From: an uncultured Lachnospiraceae bacterium | GTDB taxonomy: Bacteria; Bacillota; Clostridia; Lachnospirales; Lachnospiraceae | Assembly (NCBI GenBank): GCA_900316805.1 | Contig: ONEJ01000064.1 | Location: 1 to 49,938, forward strand | Length of the DNA: 49,938 bases | Direction: 5' to 3' | Part shown: piece by piece, positions 43,681 through 49,938 of the stretch | Position numbering within the stretch: position 1 is the stretch's first letter | How the letters are laid out: each line of letters begins with the position of its first letter | The notes under the pieces: generated by a model | Database searches by the model: none | Told to the model about the DNA's origin: nothing | Seen by the model: only the letters and a program-made list of their open reading frames with translations | Program-made: the position numbers and the translations under genes

Positions 43681-46059
43681 CTATTCAAAATATGCGATGG
43701 TCACACCGGCGCCACCCTCCTGAGATTCGCCCATGCGGTAGGATTTCACGTACTTTTGGCTCTTCAGGTGGGACTGCACTGCGTTTCGCAGGGCTCCGGT
43801 GCCTTTTCCGTGGACGATGCGTACCGAAGGCAGGTGAGCCAGATAGGCATCATCCAGATATTTGTCCAGATGGGCAAGGGCCTCGTCCACCGTCATGCCG
43901 ATGAGATTGATCTCTGTGGAGACGGAAGCAGATTTGCTCATCTTCAGCTTGCCGGAGGAAGAACCGCCGAATTTCTTTGCCGCCGGGGAAGCATCTTCGT
44001 CGATCAGCACCAGATCCTTGATGTTGACCAGCGAACGGAGAATGCCCATCTGCACATACAGATCTCCCTTGGCATTGGGGAGGGTGTGAACCGTGCCCTT
44101 CAGATTCATGGAAAGCACCTTGACGCTGTCTCCAATCCGGAGCTTTTTGGGCACCTTGTGGTTGACGGGCTCTTTTTTCTTCAGGGTAAGCTGTTTCTCC
44201 CGCTCACTCATCTTCTCCCGGAGATTGCTGCGCTCCTTCTCCATCTGGCTCATGGGCGCCTTGCCCTGCCCGTACTTGTTGAAGTTGCGGATGGTTTCGT
44301 CGGCCAGGTCTTTGGCTTCTTTCAGGATGCGGACAGCCTCCTCGTTGGCCTTTCGTAAGATGTCGTCCCGGTTGGCATCCAGCTTTTCATTCTTGGCCGT
44401 CAGACGCTTCTTTAATTCCTCAATCTCTGATTTGTAGCGGTTGATCTCCAGCCGTTCTTTCTCAATCGTCACACGGCTGGCCTCCAGATTCGCCAGCATG
44501 TCTTCAAAGTCAGCATCCTTTTCGCTGAGACGGCCTCTGGCATCCTCTATGATGCTTTCCGAGAGCCCAAGCTTCGTGCTGATGGCAAAGGCGTTGCTCT
44601 TGCCGGGAATGCCGATCAGAAGCCGGTAGGTTGGGCTTAAGGTGTCCACATCAAATTCACAGCAGGCATTTTCCACCCCGGGCGTGGAAAGGGCATAGAC
44701 CTTCAGCTCACTGTAGTGGGTGGTGGCCATAGTAACTGCGCCATACTGATGCAGCTTGTGCAGGATGGCAATGGCGAGAGCGGCTCCCTCTGTGGGATCC
44801 GTCCCGGAACAGAGCTCATCAAAGAGGCAAAGGCTCCGGTCATCGGCTTTCTCCAGAATCTCCACAATGTTGGTCATATGGGAGGAGAAGGTACTTAAGC
44901 TCTGCTCGATGCTCTGCTCGTCTCCGATATCTGCAAAAATCTCATCAAAAATCGCCAGCTCACTGCGGTCTGCAGCAGGAATGTGAAGTCCGGCCTGCCC
45001 CATCAGGGTTAGAAGCCCCACGGTTTTCAGGGAAACCGTTTTACCGCCGGTGTTGGGACCGGTGACGATCAGCTGTTTGAAATCCTCCCCCAGATGTACG
45101 TCAATGGGAACCACCTTCCTGGGATCCAAAAGCGGATGGCGGCCTTTGCGGATACGGATTCGTCCCTCTTTGTTGAAAGTGGGAGCGGCGCCGTTGTAGA
45201 ATTTTGCCAGCTGTGCCTTGGCAAAAATGAAGTCCAGTTCTGCAAGAACGGCGTAATCCTCCCGGATGGCACAGGCATTTTCCAGGACACGGTTGGACAA
45301 CTGCGCAAGAATCACCGTGATTTCCTCCTGCTCCTTCAGAAATAATTCCCGCAGTTCATTGTTGAGATTCACCACAGCCATAGGTTCGATGAAAAGGGTT
45401 GATCCGCTGGCGGACTGGTCGTGCACCATGCCGGGCACCTGGGTCTTGGATTCTGCCCGCACCGGCAGACAGTAGCGGCCATCCCGCATGGTGATGACGG
45501 CATCCTGCAGGTAGCTGCGGGTGGTGGTGTTGTTCATGATGCCGGTGAGCTGGGCATGGATCCGGTCGTTCATGCCCCGGATCTGCCGGCGGATTTTGGA
45601 CAGTGCAGGGGAGGCATCATCTGCGATTTCATCCTCCCCAAGCACGCAGCGGCGGATTTCCTCTAAAAGCGGTGTCAGGGGCTCCAGCCGGGCAAACAGC
45701 GGTGATAGGGAGTCTGATTTTTCCTGCGCATGATCACTGCGGTCATAGGCCTTGGCCCGTTTGGCCGCTTCCAGAAGGGAGGCGATGGTCAAAAGCTCTG
45801 TGGTGTTTAAGGTGCCGCCGATGTCCAGCCGCTTCAGAGGGGCATTGACATTTTTTACCCCGGAAAAGCTGATGCCGCTTCCCTTGTAAAGACGGCTTAA
45901 GGCATCTGCGGTGGTCTCCTGAAGTTCTGCGATCTCTGCAGCGTCCGTCAGGGGCTGTAAGGAAAGGCAGCGCTTTTTCGTCTCCTCGCAGGCAGCAAAA
46001 CCGGAAAGCTGTGCCAGGACCTTATCAAATTCTAATGTATGGTAAACTTTTTGATTCAT
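43681..46059 (-). CDS. mutS2: Endonuclease MutS2
   Basis: The 792-residue protein has a MutS-like core with clamp helices (about 40-300), the ATPase Walker A GPNTGGKT (334-341), Walker B LCLFDELCSGTDP and ATTHYSELK, a long coiled coil (about 510-640), and a C-terminal Smr nuclease domain (about 715-792) with VRIVHGKGTGALR. MutS2 suppresses homologous recombination in some species and acts as a collided-ribosome splitter in B. subtilis. It lacks the mismatch-recognition domain of MutS, as expected. AAGGAAAA precedes the ATG; it starts the operon with the two-component genes. Confidence 0.95.
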   Translation of the reverse strand: MNQKVYHTLEFDKVLAQLSGFAACEETKKRCLSLQPLTDAAEIAELQETTADALSRLYKGSGISFSGVKNVNAPLKRLDIGGTLNTTELLTIASLLEAAKRAKAYDRSDHAQEKSDSLSPLFARLEPLTPLLEEIRRCVLGEDEIADDASPALSKIRRQIRGMNDRIHAQLTGIMNNTTTRSYLQDAVITMRDGRYCLPVRAESKTQVPGMVHDQSASGSTLFIEPMAVVNLNNELRELFLKEQEEITVILAQLSNRVLENACAIREDYAVLAELDFIFAKAQLAKFYNGAAPTFNKEGRIRIRKGRHPLLDPRKVVPIDVHLGEDFKQLIVTGPNTGGKTVSLKTVGLLTLMGQAGLHIPAADRSELAIFDEIFADIGDEQSIEQSLSTFSSHMTNIVEILEKADDRSLCLFDELCSGTDPTEGAALAIAILHKLHQYGAVTMATTHYSELKVYALSTPGVENACCEFDVDTLSPTYRLLIGIPGKSNAFAISTKLGLSESIIEDARGRLSEKDADFEDMLANLEASRVTIEKERLEINRYKSEIEELKKRLTAKNEKLDANRDDILRKANEEAVRILKEAKDLADETIRNFNKYGQGKAPMSQMEKERSNLREKMSEREKQLTLKKKEPVNHKVPKKLRIGDSVKVLSMNLKGTVHTLPNAKGDLYVQMGILRSLVNIKDLVLIDEDASPAAKKFGGSSSGKLKMSKSASVSTEINLIGMTVDEALAHLDKYLDDAYLAHLPSVRIVHGKGTGALRNAVQSHLKSQKYVKSYRMGESQEGGAGVTIAYFE

Positions 46060-46094
46060 ATGATTTTTCCTTTTATCTTATTATTGATACTCCT

Positions 46095-46123
46095 AGTATA
46101 ATCCATTTGGGCGGTTTGGAAAA
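46095..46123 (-). promoter_or_regulatory. Probable promoter of the mutS2 operon
   Basis: On the minus strand TATACT (46100-46095) lies 17 bases after a weak TTTTCC (46123-46118). Confidence 0.5.
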
Positions 46124-46134
46124 GGCAAAAATGG

Positions 46135-46163
46135 TTGCAAGGGAAGGAAATTACGAATATAAT
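46135..46163 (+). promoter_or_regulatory. Promoter of the HtrA-like gene
   Basis: TTGCAA (46135-46140), 17 bases and TATAAT (46158-46163). Confidence 0.8.
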
Positions 46164-46212
46164 AAGTTTGATATATGATGTTTTATTCCACGGATAAGTA
46201 AGAAGGGGTAAG

Positions 46213-47478
46213 ATGGAAGGAAAACAGGTACCAGAGAGGGATTTTGTAAGGGAAAAAATCAAAAATAAGCCGCTGACCCACCGTCAGATACTGAAGAAGA
46301 CAGCGGTGTCGGCGTTGTGTGGCGTGACCTTTGCCCTGACTATGGGACTGACCATGTACGTTATGATACCGGGACTGCGGCAGCAGTGGGAGGAGAGTAT
46401 GCCGGGGGAGGATACGCAGAACCCCCCGTCCCGGGAGCCACAGAAGGACAGTCAGATGGGGGCAGACCAGCAGCAGGAGTATTCCGGTCAGAACAGTCGG
46501 GAGCCGCTTTCCATCGAGGATTATCAGCGGATCCAGACGGAGCTTTACGCCATTGGCACCCGGGCAAACCGATCCATTGTAACCATTACCAGTGTGGTCA
46601 GTGATACAGACTGGTTCAACAATTCCTACGAGAGAGAAGGACAGGGATCTGGGACAATTATCGGTAACCGGGATGGAAAACTCTTCATACTGACGGAGAA
46701 AAAGGTAATCAAGGATGCGTCAGAGATTCAGGTGACTTTTATCAATGATTCGGTTGCCCCGGCACAGCTTATGAAATACGATGGCAATACCGGCCTTGCG
46801 GTACTGACGGTGGATAAGGACAAGCTGGAGACTTCTGTGCTTTCTGCTATCGAGGTTATGGAAATCGGCAGTACACCTGCGCTGCATAAGGGCAGTATGG
46901 TCATCGCACTGGGAAGCCCTCTGGGAACCAATTATTCCATTCTGACAGGAAATATCACTGCTACCAATAATGAAATTTCCACTCAGGATAAAAATTATTC
47001 CGTCTATACCACGGATATTGTGGCCAACAAGAATGGCAGCGGTATCCTCATCAGCACCGAAGGAAAGATGGTGGGTGTTGTGATGCAGGATTATAACACG
47101 GCCTCCTCCAGTACGCTGATGGCGGTGGATGTGACAGAACTGGAGCCGGTGATGGAGCTTTTGTATGGAAACCGGGATGTGCCAAACCTTGGCATTTACT
47201 CTTCCACCGTGACCAAGGGGATTTCTGACAAATACGGACTTCCGCAGGGTGTATTTATCAAGGAAATAGCCATGGATTCTCCGGCAATGAAGGCGGGCTT
47301 AAGAAGCGGGGATGTCATCGTGAAACTGGCCGGCAGGAAAGTAACGAATGCAGAGGAATTCAGCAGTACCCTGCTGGAACTGTCAGTGGGACAGAGCTAT
47401 CCGGTGGTGATCATGCGGGAGGGAACCGGAGGCTATAAGAAGATGACCTTCCAGGTAGAAGCCGGGGTACTCAAATAA
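46213..47478 (+). CDS. HtrA-like membrane protein, catalytic triad degenerate
   Basis: The 421-residue protein has a cytoplasmic start, one membrane helix (about 32-53), a low-complexity linker to 98, a trypsin-like fold (about 105-300) and a PDZ domain (about 325-415; GVFIKEIAMDSPAMKAGLRSGDVIVKL in pieces). In active HtrA the triad sits in 'TN.HV', 'TDLAVL' and 'GNSGG'. Here they read TEKKVI (Lys164 in place of His), TGLAVL (Gly194 in place of Asp) and NGSGIL (Ser276 kept). It is thus probably not a protease but a binding or regulatory relative, facing outside the cell. AGAAGGGG precedes the ATG. Confidence 0.82.
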   Translation: MEGKQVPERDFVREKIKNKPLTHRQILKKTAVSALCGVTFALTMGLTMYVMIPGLRQQWEESMPGEDTQNPPSREPQKDSQMGADQQQEYSGQNSREPLSIEDYQRIQTELYAIGTRANRSIVTITSVVSDTDWFNNSYEREGQGSGTIIGNRDGKLFILTEKKVIKDASEIQVTFINDSVAPAQLMKYDGNTGLAVLTVDKDKLETSVLSAIEVMEIGSTPALHKGSMVIALGSPLGTNYSILTGNITATNNEISTQDKNYSVYTTDIVANKNGSGILISTEGKMVGVVMQDYNTASSSTLMAVDVTELEPVMELLYGNRDVPNLGIYSSTVTKGISDKYGLPQGVFIKEIAMDSPAMKAGLRSGDVIVKLAGRKVTNAEEFSSTLLELSVGQSYPVVIMREGTGGYKKMTFQVEAGVLK

Positions 47479-47504
47479 TAGATGGTTAGATAAAGGAGAT
47501 TATC

Positions 47505-48449
47505 ATGAAATATATCGAAACGCTTCGTGAAGGAGAGAGAATTAACGAGATTTATCTTTGCAAATTCAAGCAGGCGGCACTGACAAAGGCGGGGAAGCCC
47601 TACGATAACGTAATTCTGCAGGATAAGACGGGGACACTGGATGCAAAGATCTGGGATCCGGGCTCCGTGGGTATTGATGAGTTTGATGCGTTGGATTACG
47701 TGGCAGTGACCGGTGATATCACCAGCTTCCAGGGAAATCTCCAGCTCTCCATCAAGCGGGCGAGAAAAGCCCATGAGGGAGAATACGAGCCCAAGGAATA
47801 CCTTCCTACCACTGATAAGGATGTGGAGGAAATGTATGGACAGCTTCTTAAGTATGTTGCTTCTGTCAAAAATCCATACCTGAACCGGCTGTTACAAAGC
47901 TTTTTTGATGATGCAGATTTTGCTGCAAAATTCAAATTCCACTCCGCTGCCAAAAGTGTTCATCACGGCTTCGTGGGCGGGCTTTTGGAGCACACCTTAA
48001 GCGTGACAAAAAACTGTGATTATTTCGCACAGAACTATCCGTTTTTGAACAGGGATCTTCTGCTGACGGCGGCAATGTTTCACGATATCGGAAAGCTGAA
48101 GGAACTCTCGGCTTTTCCTGCTAATGATTATACGGATGCAGGACAGCTGCTGGGGCATATTATGATCGGCGCCGAGTGGGTAGGCGAGAAGATCAGAGCC
48201 ATCGACGGCTTCCCGGAGGTGCTGGCCAATGAGCTGAAGCACTGCATTCTTGCCCATCACGGGGAACTGGAATACGGTTCTCCAAAGAAACCGGCCCTGG
48301 TGGAGGCGCTGGCTTTAAGCTTTGCGGATAATGTGGATGCCAAGATGGAGACCATGCGGGAGCTTCTTGTCAATGTTGCGGACAATAATCTGGAATGGCA
48401 GGGCTTCAACCGCCTGCTGGACAGCAATGTGCGCAAAACAAGTAAGTAA
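47505..48449 (+). CDS. YhaM-type 3'-5' exoribonuclease (OB-fold plus HD domain)
   Basis: The 314-residue protein has an N-terminal OB fold (about 14-90, VILQDKTGTLDAKIWDP) and an HD-type nuclease domain (about 145-300): His163 in GLLEHTLSV, His193-Asp194 in MFHDIGKL, paired His251-His252 in LAHHGEL, and Asp275 in SFADNVDAK. This order matches YhaM/CBF1, which trims RNA and single-stranded DNA from the 3' end. The start is set by AAAGGAG. It follows the HtrA-like gene by 26 bases and precedes rlmD by 18. Confidence 0.88.
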   Translation: MKYIETLREGERINEIYLCKFKQAALTKAGKPYDNVILQDKTGTLDAKIWDPGSVGIDEFDALDYVAVTGDITSFQGNLQLSIKRARKAHEGEYEPKEYLPTTDKDVEEMYGQLLKYVASVKNPYLNRLLQSFFDDADFAAKFKFHSAAKSVHHGFVGGLLEHTLSVTKNCDYFAQNYPFLNRDLLLTAAMFHDIGKLKELSAFPANDYTDAGQLLGHIMIGAEWVGEKIRAIDGFPEVLANELKHCILAHHGELEYGSPKKPALVEALALSFADNVDAKMETMRELLVNVADNNLEWQGFNRLLDSNVRKTSK

Positions 48450-48467
48450 TATTCGATAGGAGTTACT

Positions 48468-49938
48468 GTGAAGAAAAATGATTTATTTCCCCTCACCATT
48501 ACGGATATGGGGGTTGATGGCGAGGGAATCGGAAAATATGAGGGTATGACCTTTTTCGTCAAGGATGCGCTGATGGGGGATGAGATCCTGGCGAAGGCGG
48601 TCAAGCTGAAGAAAAATTACGGCTATGCCAGAGTGGAGAAGATTACCACGCCATCTTCTTACCGGGTGGAACCGGCCTGCCCCCTGCACAGACGCTGCGG
48701 CGGCTGCCAGATCCAGGCACTTTCCTATGGGGAGCAGCTGAAATTTAAGGAGCAGAAGGTGAAAAATAACCTGATGAGGATCGGCGGCTTTTCTGGGGAG
48801 GAACTTAAGGCGGTTATGGAAGCCATTGTGGGGATGGAGGAGCCCTTCCGCTACCGCAATAAGGCCCAGTTTCCGGTAGGATATGATAAGGACGGCGAAG
48901 TGGTAACCGGCTTTTATGCCTCCCGAACCCATTGTATCATTCCGGTGGAGGACTGTCTCTTAGGCGTACCGGAGAATAAAGAGATTTTGCAGGCAGTAAA
49001 GGATTGGATGAAGGCGTATCAGATTCCCGCCTATGATGAGTCAGACGGGTCGGGACTGGTACGCCATATTTTGACCCGCTATGGTTTTACCACAAAGGAA
49101 ATCATGGTATGTCTGGTGATTAACGGGGATCGTCTGCCTATGCAGCAGGAGCTGGAGGAAAGACTAAGGCAGATTCCCGGCATGACATCCATTTCCTACA
49201 ATGTCAACGTGGAGCGCACCAATGTGATCCTGGGTAGAAGCACCCACTGTATCTGGGGAATGCCCTATATCACAGACTACATTCATCTGCGGGATACAGC
49301 GGATTTCTCCGTTATGGATACGGCGATCGCCTATCACATTTCCCCCCAGTCCTTCTATCAGGTAAATCCGGTGCAGACGGAGAAACTCTACAGCACGGCT
49401 CTGGAATATGCAGGCCTCACCGGGAAGGAATCCGTCTGGGATCTCTACTGCGGCATTGGTACCATCTCCCTGTTTCTTTCCCAGAGGGCGAAGCAGGTTT
49501 ATGGGGTGGAAATCGTTCCCCAGGCCATTGAGGATGCAAAAAACAATGCAAAGCTCAACGGCATCACCAACGCAGAATTTTTCGTGGGCAAGGCGGAGGA
49601 AGTGCTGCCGGAGTTTTACGAGAAGAATGCAGATTCTGACGAAATGCGGCATCCGGATGTAATCGTGGTGGATCCGCCCCGGAAGGGCTGCGATGAGCGC
49701 TGCCTGTCCACCATGCTGGCCATGAAGCCCCGGCGGATCGTGTATGTGAGCTGCGATTCGGCGACGCTGGCCAGGGATCTTAGGATACTGGTGGATGGGG
49801 GGTATGAGCTGAAGCGGGTCCGGGCGTTTGATCAGTTTCCGAATAGTGGACACGTGGAGACGGTTTGCCTTTTGTCCCAACGCAAACCGGACACGACAAT
49901 TGAAGTGGATCTGGATATCTCAGAGCTTGAAGTATCCA
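48468..49938 (+). CDS. rlmD: 23S rRNA (uracil-C5)-methyltransferase, 3' end beyond the window
   Basis: The frame is open from GTG 48468 (after GATAGGAG) to the last base, at least 490 codons. An N-terminal TRAM domain (about 5-60, ITDMGVDGEGIGKYEG) leads to a 4Fe-4S Cys cluster (CPLHRRCGGC at about 68-77 and a further Cys near 162), then the methyltransferase core: SPQSFYQVNP, motif I WDLYCGIGTISLFL, catalytic region VDPPRKGCDE, YVSCDSATLARDL and the closing HVETVCLL. It should make m5U in 23S rRNA (RlmD/RumA family). The visible chain already runs on past the family core with TTIEVDLDISELEV, so a C-terminal extension lies beyond the edge. Confidence 0.93.
   Translation, partial: MKKNDLFPLTITDMGVDGEGIGKYEGMTFFVKDALMGDEILAKAVKLKKNYGYARVEKITTPSSYRVEPACPLHRRCGGCQIQALSYGEQLKFKEQKVKNNLMRIGGFSGEELKAVMEAIVGMEEPFRYRNKAQFPVGYDKDGEVVTGFYASRTHCIIPVEDCLLGVPENKEILQAVKDWMKAYQIPAYDESDGSGLVRHILTRYGFTTKEIMVCLVINGDRLPMQQELEERLRQIPGMTSISYNVNVERTNVILGRSTHCIWGMPYITDYIHLRDTADFSVMDTAIAYHISPQSFYQVNPVQTEKLYSTALEYAGLTGKESVWDLYCGIGTISLFLSQRAKQVYGVEIVPQAIEDAKNNAKLNGITNAEFFVGKAEEVLPEFYEKNADSDEMRHPDVIVVDPPRKGCDERCLSTMLAMKPRRIVYVSCDSATLARDLRILVDGGYELKRVRAFDQFPNSGHVETVCLLSQRKPDTTIEVDLDISELEVS

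Noticed and set aside
1-49938. CRISPR arrays, prophage or complete insertion sequences
   Set aside because: No regularly spaced repeats, phage structural genes or intact transposase were found; only single remnants are present.

Overview
The window looks like chromosome from a low-to-mid GC, spore-forming, anaerobic gut Firmicute, most likely a member of the Lachnospiraceae (Blautia/Ruminococcus/Clostridium XIVa type). This is inferred from a CotF-type ferritin-like coat protein, HemZ-type radical SAM enzyme, DUF815 ATPase, DUF4358 lipoprotein, DUF5058 membrane protein, long-form HPF, MutS2, YhaM-type nuclease and the many OmpR-type two-component systems. Most of the 50 kb is ordinary housekeeping DNA. 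Nearly all genes have a clear AGGAGG-type ribosome binding site, and many units end in textbook intrinsic terminators. No stretch over 300 bases lacks a gene or gene remnant.

Layout. 1-540: two decayed ends, the tail of a PD-(D/E)XK protein and a LytTR fragment. 0.6-8.3 kb: NUDIX hydrolase, CotF-like protein, transglutaminase-fold protein plus DUF4358 lipoprotein, methyltransferase, CapA-type phosphatase and glycogen debranching enzyme. 8.4-10.4 kb: small XRE regulator, SDR oxidoreductase, tRNA-Pro(CGG), and a broken Rpn/PD-(D/E)XK transposase-nuclease remnant behind the tRNA. 10.5-15.4 kb: a DUF4342 membrane protein, a two-component system and signal peptidase I in one run, then nadA behind a promoter with a palindrome over its -35, then a zinc-ribbon membrane protein.

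15.5-21.7 kb is the phosphate locus and the most unusual part. pstS has lost its start and is cut into a headless pstC. pstA is intact. pstB runs in frame into the last part of phoU. Next comes a cluster of TTTACA Pho-box hexamers in front of an intact Na+/phosphate cotransporter, an intact phoB, and a phoR whose linker between membrane and kinase is almost absent. The high-affinity ABC importer therefore cannot work as encoded, while the single-protein importer and the Pho regulator remain. Either this is real, repeated deletion or an assembly problem; reads would decide.

21.8-32.7 kb: DUF815 ATPase, ABC-F ATPase, HPF, cyclophilin, GNAT protein, bifunctional Rel, metallo-beta-lactamase-fold hydrolase and HemZ. 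32.8-35.9 kb: a metal-efflux cassette (P1B ATPase without its own metal-binding domain, a free-standing HMA protein, and a divergent ArsR-AraC fusion regulator with two opposed promoters sharing one operator region). 36-37.3 kb: two membrane proteins, one DUF5058. 37.3-41.5 kb: hisS, aspS and a membrane-anchored protein. 41.5-46 kb on the minus strand: mutS2, response regulator and histidine kinase. 46.2 kb to the end: an HtrA-like protein lacking two of three catalytic residues, a YhaM-type nuclease, and rlmD, which runs off the edge.
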